A stretch of DNA of 64,000 bases from a virus: IMG/VR virus record IMGVR_UViG_3300028840_004763, positions 19,299 to 83,298 of that record. One strand, written 5' to 3'. Position numbers and translations under genes: made by a program. Numbering within the stretch: the first letter of the stretch is position 1; every line of letters starts with the position of its first letter. Below the pieces are notes generated by a model that did not search any database, was not told the DNA's origin, and worked only from the letters and a program-made list of their open reading frames with translations. Shown in pieces: positions 27,843 to 35,924 of the stretch.

Positions 27843-28264
27843 GAGTGATCGTCCAGATCGGCTTCCAGAAGGCTGCTGGGAGACGTCGGGAGGGGCAGCT
27901 CGTCCAGGCCTGGGTGAACGACGAGGAATGCTCCTGGAGCGACGGCTGCGGGAAGTACCTCACGTCTCGCGCGGAGTCCGCTCAGGGCGTTCTCTGGTAT
28001 CTGTGGCAGGGAGATGTGGGCTCCGACGACACGATCCGCATCGCGGTGAAGACATCTTTGGCCAAGATCGGCACCGACGAGGCGCGAACCTTCGAGACAC
28101 TCTACTACATGAACCCGGATGCCCCGGTGCGGCAGATCGAGGTGAAGGGAGTGGGTCGTCGAGGCTATCCTCTGCTCAAGGGACGGCTCATCGAGGCAGC
28201 ACACGTCTCCGAGAAGGACAAGCGTGAGGCCGAGATCGAGGCCTTTCTGGAGGGGGACTTTTGA
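27839..28264 (+). CDS. Hypothetical protein
   Basis: A 141-residue alpha/beta protein, not recognised. It begins with a beta strand (MRVIVQIGF) and ends in a charged helix (VSEKDKREAEIEAFLEG). It overlaps the upstream stop by 4 bases and the downstream TTG start by 4, so it is translationally coupled to the DUF3310-TSCPD and helicase genes. Confidence 0.6.
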   Translation: MRVIVQIGFQKAAGRRREGQLVQAWVNDEECSWSDGCGKYLTSRAESAQGVLWYLWQGDVGSDDTIRIAVKTSLAKIGTDEARTFETLYYMNPDAPVRQIEVKGVGRRGYPLLKGRLIEAAHVSEKDKREAEIEAFLEGDF

Positions 28265-30069
28265 TCGATGTCTTCTTGAGACGCTGGCGCATCTGCGTCC
28301 GGCTCGATCCGACCCATCCCTACTACCAGCGGGCCTATCTGGTCGTGCGCTCGTTGCTGTCGGCCTACGAGATCGAAGAGAACCTCTGGACCATCAACTT
28401 CCACGACATGAACCTCCTCCGAGCCCGTTTGGACCAGCTCGGCCTGGTGGAGGGGCGCACCATCACCGATGATGCCTGGGACAGGCTCGCTTATCTGGGT
28501 TCTCGGCAGGTGCGCAACATCGACATCAAGCGGGGGGTCAACAACGATCAGGTTCGGGGTGCCCTCAACGGGAAGCTCAAGTGCGTGCCCTACGAGGACC
28601 AGCTACCGGCCATCTCCTTCGCCGTGAACAATCGGAGAGCCGGGATCTTCGACGAGATGGGGGTGGGGAAGAGCCTTGAGGCGCTCGCGGCTATCGTCGT
28701 CCTCGACACGTTGGTACGGCGTTCTCTCGTCATCTGTCCTTACACGGCCCAAATTTCCTTCAGACGGGAGGTTGAGAAGCATACCTACCTCAAGGTGGTC
28801 CAGGTGCCTTCGGGGCGTAAGCGGGCGTTCAAGTTCATCCAAGAGCACCAGGAAACCGAGTGGGACCTGATGCTCATCCACCCCGAGAATCTTATCGGAG
28901 GGGGCGGGCGAGGAAACATCTACGGAGACACTACGAAGCTATTGCGTTCGATGCTGTGGGATTTGATCATCGTCGACGAATTCCACATGTATAAGAACCT
29001 GACTGCCAAGCGCACGAAGTGCGTGTTATCCCTCCTGAATGAGTCGAAGGATCGGGCTGGGAAGCGCCCGAGGACCATCTTGCTGACCGGGACTCCCGTT
29101 TCGGAGAGCCCGTTGAACGCTTACGTGGCCCTGAAGGTGTTGACGCAGGGCTATCTGCCCCACATCAATAAGTTCGAGCATCATTTTGTCGTGAAACAGG
29201 CGATCAGCTACGGATCGAAGGGCACTCATGCCAAGGTAGTGGGATATCGCAACCTGGACGAGCTGAAAACGATGATCGAAGCTGTCTCCATCCGGCGCAC
29301 CAAGGCCGACATGCATGGATTTCCGGATCGCGTCTTCATGATCCGGGATGTGGAGCTGTCCGGGAAGCAGCTGGCCCTTTATCGCACGATCTGTGGCGAA
29401 ATCGTTGCCGGATTGCCGAAATCCACCGTCATCAACCTGATGCGCTTCTTGTCGAACAACACGACAGTGCTGCGCCTGCGCCAGGTCATGAATCATCCGA
29501 ATCTTCTCGATGAAGCTGGCGAATCGGCCAAATATGTCGAAATTGACAACATTCTTGAGGAGATTCTGGCCGATCCGGAGCAGAAGGTCATCCTGTGGAC
29601 CGAATTTCGACGCGCAGTTGAGAATCTCTACGAGAGGTACGATCCCATCTACGGCGCGTACCAGATCTACGGCGGCGTCACCAACGAGCAGCTCGAACAG
29701 ATGGCCTTCGACTTCGAGAACCGGGACAAGCCTCGCGTGGTCGTCGCCATTCCGGCCAAGGCCGGGACGGGTCTCGATTTCCTGGCTAGGGCGCGCACCG
29801 CCATCTACGTCGATCGTCCTTACAGCTTCACGCTTTACAAGCAGAGCATCGACCGCATCCACCGCCGGATCACGAGCGGCCAGATGTCGCGGCTGGATAC
29901 CATTCGGGCGAAGCCGGCGACGATGATCTTTCTGGATGTCATCAACTCCGTCGACGAGCTGATTCGTGACCGCCTGCACGGAAAGCAGGACCTCGCGGAC
30001 GCATTGACCACTTCGGACGAGAAGTTGGTCGAGCTGGGCCGTGAAGACCTGTTGAGGTACTTGAAATGA
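28261..30069 (+). CDS. SNF2-family DEAD/DEAH-type helicase
   Basis: A 602-residue superfamily 2 helicase. After a 100-residue N-terminal extension, motif Q/I reads YEDQLPAISFAVN...DEMGVGKS (Lys near residue 136). Motif II is DEFH near 240, motif III LLTGTPVSES near 276-285. In lobe 2, IPAKAGTGLDFLARA is motif V and QSIDRIHRR is motif VI near 540. This pattern is SNF2/UvsW-like and suggests branch migration, fork remodelling or replication initiation. The start codon is TTG, supported by GGAGGGGG 5 bases upstream and by overlap with the preceding stop. Confidence 0.8.
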   Translation: MIDVFLRRWRICVRLDPTHPYYQRAYLVVRSLLSAYEIEENLWTINFHDMNLLRARLDQLGLVEGRTITDDAWDRLAYLGSRQVRNIDIKRGVNNDQVRGALNGKLKCVPYEDQLPAISFAVNNRRAGIFDEMGVGKSLEALAAIVVLDTLVRRSLVICPYTAQISFRREVEKHTYLKVVQVPSGRKRAFKFIQEHQETEWDLMLIHPENLIGGGGRGNIYGDTTKLLRSMLWDLIIVDEFHMYKNLTAKRTKCVLSLLNESKDRAGKRPRTILLTGTPVSESPLNAYVALKVLTQGYLPHINKFEHHFVVKQAISYGSKGTHAKVVGYRNLDELKTMIEAVSIRRTKADMHGFPDRVFMIRDVELSGKQLALYRTICGEIVAGLPKSTVINLMRFLSNNTTVLRLRQVMNHPNLLDEAGESAKYVEIDNILEEILADPEQKVILWTEFRRAVENLYERYDPIYGAYQIYGGVTNEQLEQMAFDFENRDKPRVVVAIPAKAGTGLDFLARARTAIYVDRPYSFTLYKQSIDRIHRRITSGQMSRLDTIRAKPATMIFLDVINSVDELIRDRLHGKQDLADALTTSDEKLVELGREDLLRYLK

Positions 30070-31217
30070 GCGACTTCGTCACCGAGCAGGTCCACGCCGA
30101 CCTCTACGAGTACTCTCTCGCTTTGTCTCAGAAGTATGGCGTGCGCCCGGTCTATTTTACGAACAAGAACCTCCTCGATCCTCGGGAGTGCTTTGACGAT
30201 ATCATCTATCTTTCTCGATATTTTTGGACCTGTTTCGTCTTCACCGGCTTGCTGACGCCGTGGCACGATGATCCCGATCCCATTGGACTTCTTCGCAAGA
30301 GTGTCGACTACGTGCGCCGCTGGCTCTGGATCTGTGAGGACATGGATGTCGATTGGCGCAGTTACTGCGTGCTCTCCTTCTGCATGACTCCCTACGAGAT
30401 GTATGAACGTCCTACGATGCTTCTTGGGCAGCGCAAGCACTGGACCTGGATGCGCAAGTTCAGGAAGTACACCAAGAGTCGAAAGCTCGTGGATGAAGTG
30501 GCCTTCTTCATGCTGGAGTTCATTCGTCTTCAGATCGAGCACAGCGGACGCGCCTCCTTTTCGAAGCGTGTCTTCATCGGCCCCGACTTGAGCAGGGGAG
30601 TCGAGAAGGGAAAAGCTCCTCCGAAGACATTGGTGCTCTATCAGCAGGTTGCGAACCGTATCAATCAGATTCACAACGAAGGGGTCGACTATCTCGATTG
30701 GTTGGTGCTCAAGTGCCGCAATCTTTACAAGATGGCTCCCGAGCAGCCTCTCCAGATCCAGACGGTTGTGAACGTCAACCAGCTCGATCCCGATTTTGAC
30801 CTGCTCCGTATCCGCGCTGCCGACGAATGGCGCGCGGTGCGGGAGTTCTTGGGGCTCTCTTTCGAATGTGAGTTCCCAGACGGGGCGATTCCGAAGGGAT
30901 GGCAGCCGGCTTCCGACGACATGATCGACCGGAGCAAGATTCGGAGAATCACCGCTGACGGTTACTACTACTATGCGGACGGCACCCAACGACGCGGTAA
31001 GCGTCACTATGCCACCAACAAGTACCTGACGATCCGAGTGTCGCCCGAGAACTTCGAGGAGTTCCATAAAGAATGGGATGATCCGCGTCTGTTGACGGCT
31101 ATGCCGACGTGGGAAGAGTACTCGCGTTACGGAATGTATCCTGATCTGTGGGACGAGAATGGTACCAACATTTCGCCCTACCAGGCGATCCGGGACGTGC
31201 GCTGGAGGAGGGGATGA
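30066..31217 (+). CDS. Hypothetical protein in replication cluster
   Basis: A 383-residue protein, not recognised. It is rich in Trp, Tyr and Arg (DYVRRWLWICEDM, GQRKHWTWMRKFRKYTKSRK) with several Cys, and has a basic patch around residues 118-140 and a C-terminal Tyr-rich beta hairpin (ADGYYYYADGTQRRGKRHY). It overlaps the helicase gene and the Nudix gene by 4 bases each. Nucleic-acid binding is a guess from the basic aromatic composition. Confidence 0.6.
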   Translation: MSDFVTEQVHADLYEYSLALSQKYGVRPVYFTNKNLLDPRECFDDIIYLSRYFWTCFVFTGLLTPWHDDPDPIGLLRKSVDYVRRWLWICEDMDVDWRSYCVLSFCMTPYEMYERPTMLLGQRKHWTWMRKFRKYTKSRKLVDEVAFFMLEFIRLQIEHSGRASFSKRVFIGPDLSRGVEKGKAPPKTLVLYQQVANRINQIHNEGVDYLDWLVLKCRNLYKMAPEQPLQIQTVVNVNQLDPDFDLLRIRAADEWRAVREFLGLSFECEFPDGAIPKGWQPASDDMIDRSKIRRITADGYYYYADGTQRRGKRHYATNKYLTIRVSPENFEEFHKEWDDPRLLTAMPTWEEYSRYGMYPDLWDENGTNISPYQAIRDVRWRRG

Positions 31218-31894
31218 GCAAGAAGAAACAGAATCCTGAGCTGGGACCAGAGGTGCATGAGCTGGTTCTCGTTGTAGATCGCGAGGTTCTGGAGGACTTC
31301 GACGGCCTCGACGGATGTTCGATCACCACGCAGCCTGACGATCTGGACCAGATCTCAGCGAGTCTGCGGGGGGCCTTTTTCATGTCGCGTCGTGAGGCCG
31401 AGGAGAATCCGGTCTATAAGCAGATCATTCCTTACTTGATTGTCTCTTCAGGAGACCGCTACTTGACGTACCGGCGATCCGGGGCCGAGAAGCGCCTCAC
31501 CGATCTTTTCTCCATCGGCATCGGGGGGCATATCAATCCTGCCGATAGCGCCGAGCGTCGGATGGGGCTGATCCGGAACAACGTGCGGCGCGAGGTGGCC
31601 GAGGAGCTGAGCCTCGATGGAGCCGAGTCCATCTGGGACGAGCTGTCAGATGACTTTGCCGTAGTCGGCGTCCTCTATGATGATTCGAACGATGTGGGTC
31701 GGGTCCACTTGGGAATCGTCTTGCGCATCGACGTGCGTCCCGCGCTTGCCAAGCGCCTTCGGATGGGAGACGAGGGCAAGGAGATGTCCTGGAAGGTTCA
31801 GGAGGAACTGGAGGGTATCTACAACGTCCTGGAGGGGTGGAGCAAGGTTTGCGTGGACGCGCTCGCTGACTTCGTCGAGGTGCACGCTCAATGA
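31214..31894 (+). CDS. Nudix hydrolase-like protein
   Basis: A 226-residue protein. The ATG at 31214 is preceded by GGAGGAGGGG and overlaps the previous stop; the frame is open further upstream but that part lies inside the previous gene. The Nudix box is visible at about residues 113-145: GGHINPADSAERRMG, then NNVRREVAEELSLDG, matching Gx5Ex7REVxEExGU with a longer G-to-R spacing. A strand-rich core flanks it (LFSIGIGGHI, FAVVGVLYDD, HLGIVLRID). It likely hydrolyses a nucleoside diphosphate derivative. The loose box spacing makes the substrate unpredictable. Confidence 0.65.
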   Translation: MSKKKQNPELGPEVHELVLVVDREVLEDFDGLDGCSITTQPDDLDQISASLRGAFFMSRREAEENPVYKQIIPYLIVSSGDRYLTYRRSGAEKRLTDLFSIGIGGHINPADSAERRMGLIRNNVRREVAEELSLDGAESIWDELSDDFAVVGVLYDDSNDVGRVHLGIVLRIDVRPALAKRLRMGDEGKEMSWKVQEELEGIYNVLEGWSKVCVDALADFVEVHAQ

Positions 31895-32637
31895 CCGATC
31901 TGAAGCAGCTGAAGGAGCGCATCATGGGGGGCTGCCCCGCTTGTGGCGGAGACGGCTACATCGACTTCGATCTGTGCAACTGCGCGATCAAGTTCCGCGC
32001 CTTCAGCTGGCTCATCGATGGTGGATTTCATGAAGATACTCTCGATCTGGTGAGTTCTTCGAACTACGTGCTGCCGATGCTGGAATCTGGTGGAGAGTCG
32101 GTGGACTACTTCTTGCGCAATCCCTTCGACGTGATGGACAAAGGGTTGAGCCTTTACCTGTTTTCTAAGGAGAACGGGCGCGGCAAGACGACGCTGGCTC
32201 ACTACCTCGTGTACGCGTTGGCGTGGCCCTTCTGCAAGACCGAGAATTACAGTCGTCAACGCACCTACGGCTTTGCCGACATGCATTCCTTGCTGGAGGC
32301 GTTTCTGGAGCGCGAGGATGTTGGGGACGCCTGGAAGTCGACGGTGTTGGTGATCGATGACCTCGGCAGTGAGAGTAGGAGCGCCGCGTGGAAGACCGAC
32401 ACTGTCATCTCGATGCTGCACCGTATCATGCACTACCGTCGCAACAACAAGTTGCCCACGATCATCACCTCGAACTTCGCTCCCGCAAGCCTTGTCGGCT
32501 TCTACCAAGGGGTTCTCGACTCGGTCCTGGAGATACGTCCGGACGGCATTGTCGGAGGTAAGATCTTCCGTCAGGTCGAGGTAGGGGGCGGCGAGGATTT
32601 CCGGCTCATGGACGGTAGGAGCGATTGGCCGACCTGA
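31891..32637 (+). CDS. DnaC-like AAA+ helicase loader
   Basis: A 248-residue protein of DnaC/IstB-like layout. The N-terminal zinc-ribbon-like part reads CPACGGDGYIDFDLCNC (residues about 12-31). Walker A is SKENGRGKTTLA near residue 92-103, Walker B VLVIDDLGSE near 152-161, and sensor 1 is in PTIITSNF near 190. Size and domain order match loaders that load a DnaB helicase onto ssDNA, and the DnaB-like gene follows immediately with a 13-base overlap. The first ATG overlaps the upstream stop. Confidence 0.75.
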   Translation: MTDLKQLKERIMGGCPACGGDGYIDFDLCNCAIKFRAFSWLIDGGFHEDTLDLVSSSNYVLPMLESGGESVDYFLRNPFDVMDKGLSLYLFSKENGRGKTTLAHYLVYALAWPFCKTENYSRQRTYGFADMHSLLEAFLEREDVGDAWKSTVLVIDDLGSESRSAAWKTDTVISMLHRIMHYRRNNKLPTIITSNFAPASLVGFYQGVLDSVLEIRPDGIVGGKIFRQVEVGGGEDFRLMDGRSDWPT

Positions 32638-33983
32638 TGCAGATTGACGTCAACATCGAGGCCGAATTTCTCGCCTCCATTTTGCAAAACGCTGGGTTCG
32701 TCGAGGTCGACGTCCTTCGTGTCGTAGAGCCTGAATATTTTCAGGTCGATTCCTACCAGTGGCTCGTCAGGATCTTGCAGAAGCGCAACTGGAAACCGCC
32801 TGTCTTCGAGTATCTAGATCAAGAGCTGCTCTCCGTCGAGAACGAGGAGACGCGGTTCAAGTACCGTAACCAGCTCTACGCGCTCTACATCCGTAAACTG
32901 TCGTTCATCGAGGACGCATCCAGTACGTTCCGTGCTTACGTTGCATTCTGTATCGCCAACACCAAGACGCGGAGTGCCTTCGAGGGTTTCGCGCGCACGA
33001 GTCGGGTCGATTTCCTGCTCGACGAGATCGAAGAAGGTTTCCACAGCGCGAAGGATGTCATTCGAACCAACCGGCTTCCGGTCGTCGACTACGCCACTAC
33101 GTACCAGGAACGCCAGGAGCAGCGACGGTACATCCGTGACAACCCGAGCATGAGCCCCCGGATCCTGACCGGCATCATGGGGCTCGATCAGCAGTTCGTT
33201 ATCAAGGCACCGATGCTGGCGGACATGCTTGCTCCGTTCAAACGCTACAAGAGCATCTTTTTGAATGCCTTCGGTTACGCCTTTCTGCTTCAAGGCTTCG
33301 ATGTGCTGCATGTCACCTACGAGAATTCGATGGACATGACGATGGATCGCTACGACGCCATGTTCTCCGAGCTGAACTACGACCGCGTCTCGAACCTGCT
33401 GCTCACCAAGAAGGAGAAGGAGGACCTCGACCGCACGTTCTCCTGGATGCAGACCTGGAAAAATCGGTTGAAGATTATCAAGGGCACTTCTTACGAGACC
33501 AAAGTCTCGGACGTGGAAGAGGAGATCGAACGTCTCAAAGACCGTGAGGGTTTTGTTGCAGATGTAGAGATATGGGATTATTTGAATATCATTGCACCTT
33601 CGAAATCGTTCAATCAGGAACGCCACGAGCAGCGTCAGATTGTCTGGGATTTGAAAATTCACGCAGAACGATACAATGTGGCAATCTTCGAGGCTTCCCA
33701 GTCGAATTTGGAGGGTGCACAGGCGGATCGTCTCGGACTTGGCCACCGAGGATTATCCACGGATATCTCTCGCGGAATCGACCTTTGTATCGGAATCGAT
33801 CAAAATGAAAAGGAGGCCGAGGCCGGCATCATAGTGCTGTCTCCGCAGTTCTTCCGGGGTGGCCCTATTACTATACCTGAAATAGTTTTAGATTCTGATC
33901 TTCCAAGGATGGTAGTTAGTCGTGAATTGCATCGTTTATGGCAGCATGCTGCACGAATAAATCCTTACGTTCCGAATACTTAG
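32625..33983 (+). CDS. DnaB-like replicative helicase with degenerate P-loop
   Basis: A 452-residue protein. Residues 1-130 resemble the DnaB N-terminal helical domain. The RecA-like core has ILTGIMGLDQQF, the H1a-like FDVLHVTYENS with R..AMF, the Walker B-like WDYLNII, and the H3-like IFEASQSN. The Walker A position reads LAPFKRYKSIFLN near residue 200: the Lys-Ser pair is kept but both usual glycines are missing. The start is TTG at 32625 (TAGGAG upstream); ATG at 32637 is the alternative. The last 450 bases are more AT-rich than the rest. The helicase loader lies just upstream. Confidence 0.7.
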   Translation: MADLMQIDVNIEAEFLASILQNAGFVEVDVLRVVEPEYFQVDSYQWLVRILQKRNWKPPVFEYLDQELLSVENEETRFKYRNQLYALYIRKLSFIEDASSTFRAYVAFCIANTKTRSAFEGFARTSRVDFLLDEIEEGFHSAKDVIRTNRLPVVDYATTYQERQEQRRYIRDNPSMSPRILTGIMGLDQQFVIKAPMLADMLAPFKRYKSIFLNAFGYAFLLQGFDVLHVTYENSMDMTMDRYDAMFSELNYDRVSNLLLTKKEKEDLDRTFSWMQTWKNRLKIIKGTSYETKVSDVEEEIERLKDREGFVADVEIWDYLNIIAPSKSFNQERHEQRQIVWDLKIHAERYNVAIFEASQSNLEGAQADRLGLGHRGLSTDISRGIDLCIGIDQNEKEAEAGIIVLSPQFFRGGPITIPEIVLDSDLPRMVVSRELHRLWQHAARINPYVPNT

Positions 33984-34025
33984 AACTTTTCTCGGCACTG
34001 AACATAAATTAAGTGGTGTTTTTTC

Positions 34026-34054
34026 TTGACATGGGTTTTCGTGGCTGCTAGTTA
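34026..34054 (+). promoter_or_regulatory. Promoter with extended -10 before primase
   Basis: TTGACA (34026-34031), 17 bases, then TAGTTA (34049-34054) preceded by TG at 34046-34047, an extended -10. It lies in the 115-base gap between helicase and primase; a start near 34061 would give a leader of about 38 bases for the ATG at 34099. The preceding gap (33984-34025) is AT-rich, with only a weak 4-base stem (CACT/AGTG) before a T-run. Confidence 0.65.
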
Positions 34055-34098
34055 TACGGTCTGAGTATGTGACAGAGTACTGGTTTTTCGGGGAAGAT

Positions 34099-35031
34099 AT
34101 GGTCGATCCGCAGTCGTACATTCTGTCCAAGTTTCCCGATAAGGAACCCAACTCCTCCGGGGAGATACATGCTCGATGTCCATTCCATGATGACCATAAT
34201 CCTTCATTCTCAATAAACATTGACCGGGGAGTCTTTGTGTGCGGCTCCGGACGGTGTGGAGTACGTGGGAATTTTGCTCTTTTTTACAAGCTCATGGAAA
34301 ATATCACCTCTTGGCGCGAGGTCTACGAACGCCTGAAGGTGACTCGGCTCGCCGTGGATATCAAGGAGTTATTGGCCGAGAAGCCCAAGGGGATCAAGCA
34401 GTATACTATCAGTGAGTTTCCGCAGGCTCCCAACGCTCTCGTTGAAAACATCGGTCGCGTCCCGTACCTGGAGGAGCGTGGTCTCGACCGGAATGTCATC
34501 GATACTTTTGGGCTGCTCTACGGGCGTCTCGGCGTTTCAGCTGGCATCAGCGTGCAGGACTCGATCATTCTTCCCGTCTACGATCTCAACGGTGTCTATC
34601 TCACCTTCCAGGTCCGCTACCTCAACCCAAAATCGCGGCTGCGTTGGCGCAGTCCTTCGTCTTCACCGATTCAACGACTGTTGTACGGGGGGTGGCTGCT
34701 TCCTTGGAACCGGTCGGGCCGTTTCTGGATCGTGGAGGGCGCGTCCGACGTATGGAACCTCTATCGTTTCGGCATTCAGAGCGTCGGCCTCTTCACAAAG
34801 GAGGCATCCGATGCGCAGCTCAACCGCATCGTGCAGATCTGCCGTGACCTCGGACTTACGCCCGAGGTGTGCCTCGACGGCGATGCGGCGACACCGAAGA
34901 AGAACTACGGGAAGGTGATCCAGAACGAGCTGCTCGCGTCCGGTGTCAACGCGGGTCTCATTCAACTGGAACGCCACGAGGACCCTGGCGGTTTGTCCGC
35001 AGAACGAATCGCGGAGTTGTGGAGGGCGTGA
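34099..35031 (+). CDS. DNA primase (DnaG-type, CHC2 + TOPRIM)
   Basis: A 310-residue protein. The N-terminal CHC2 zinc-binding domain reads CPFHDDHNPSFS...VCGSGRCGVRG (residues about 27-58). The TOPRIM region has WIVEGASDVWNLYRFG (acidic Glu) and EVCLDGDAAT (the DxD). Length is short, consistent with a phage primase lacking the helicase-binding domain. The ATG at 34099 is chosen because GGGGA (34090-34094) precedes it and MVDP..Y matches typical starts; GTG at 34069 is an alternative without an SD. It would make primers for the family A polymerase at 38305. Confidence 0.85.
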   Translation: MVDPQSYILSKFPDKEPNSSGEIHARCPFHDDHNPSFSINIDRGVFVCGSGRCGVRGNFALFYKLMENITSWREVYERLKVTRLAVDIKELLAEKPKGIKQYTISEFPQAPNALVENIGRVPYLEERGLDRNVIDTFGLLYGRLGVSAGISVQDSIILPVYDLNGVYLTFQVRYLNPKSRLRWRSPSSSPIQRLLYGGWLLPWNRSGRFWIVEGASDVWNLYRFGIQSVGLFTKEASDAQLNRIVQICRDLGLTPEVCLDGDAATPKKNYGKVIQNELLASGVNAGLIQLERHEDPGGLSAERIAELWRA

Positions 35032-35924
35032 TGAAGCTGGACGTCATGGTGAGGATGACCATCGCCGGCCTGGAACGGGAGCATCCAGCGCTGGCGGCTG
35101 CGATTAACAGATGGTCGAATTTCTTGTGCCATGCCGTCGAACGAGTTTCCAGGATAACCAACACCCCTCCGGAAGATGTGCTTGGAGACATCTTCGTCGG
35201 CCTCGTCAAGGTCAACGACATGTACCGCCAAAATCTGTGGCGCTACAACGGGAACCTGTACCGCATTGTCGCCTTCGATGGAATGGCGGTCCTGATTGAG
35301 ACGTTGCCGCACAACGTGCGTCTCCATAAACGCTTCTGGACCGACTGCAAGAACCTGGAGCTGGTCAAGCGCGGCAAGATCGAGTCGAGCGTCTACCGTG
35401 AGATCCATCAGCAGTATGTGAATCTGCTCGCTTCTCACTTCACGGCTAAGAAAGGCTTCGTGATCGACAGTATCAGCGAACGTGCTGTCACCGTCCGGAG
35501 TGGTCCGAGGAAGACGTTTTCCGAGAAGCGCAAGGTCAAGAACATGCGCAAGTCCGTCCATCTGGTCGACATCGATATCCCCAGCTCACGCGAAGAATTC
35601 GACCACACTCTCTATCCGTCTTCCGCCGAGATTTCCAGCTATCTATCTGACTACGGCTCCAACCCGGAGCAGCAAGTTATCTCCGACGAGACAATCATGG
35701 GACTCGGTGACACACTGTCTCCCGAAGCGCTCGTCGTCCTGGGCTGCTTGCTCGACAATCCTGCGATGCCCACACGGTCGATCTCTCAATATACCGGACT
35801 GTCTCATCGTCAGGTCGGTTTGTCGCGTTTCGAGATCGAGCGCGATTACGAAGTATCCAGTGGCATTCCGCTCCACACCTTCGGCAAGACGCCGATCTAC
35901 CTTCGAGCGAGTCAAGTATGCTGA
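35031..35924 (+). CDS. Sigma-factor-like / HTH protein
   Basis: A 297-residue protein whose ATG overlaps the primase stop (TGATG). Residues about 40-75 (TNTPPEDVLGDIFVGLVKVN, then YRQNLWRYNGNLYRI) resemble sigma region 2 pattern P.EDL.QE....L. Residues about 228-272 (LSPEALVVLGCLLDNPAMPT, then ISQYTGLSHRQVGLSRFEIE) look like region 4 with a helix-turn-helix. The middle is basic. A phage-encoded divergent sigma would direct late or middle transcription, but region 2 aromatic residues are not obviously conserved. A plain HTH DNA-binding protein is the alternative. Confidence 0.5.
   Translation: MKLDVMVRMTIAGLEREHPALAAAINRWSNFLCHAVERVSRITNTPPEDVLGDIFVGLVKVNDMYRQNLWRYNGNLYRIVAFDGMAVLIETLPHNVRLHKRFWTDCKNLELVKRGKIESSVYREIHQQYVNLLASHFTAKKGFVIDSISERAVTVRSGPRKTFSEKRKVKNMRKSVHLVDIDIPSSREEFDHTLYPSSAEISSYLSDYGSNPEQQVISDETIMGLGDTLSPEALVVLGCLLDNPAMPTRSISQYTGLSHRQVGLSRFEIERDYEVSSGIPLHTFGKTPIYLRASQVC

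Noticed and set aside
33984-34025. Weak stem (CACT/AGTG) followed by a T-run as a terminator after the helicase gene
   Set aside because: The stem is only 4 bases with a 10+ base loop, too weak to call.
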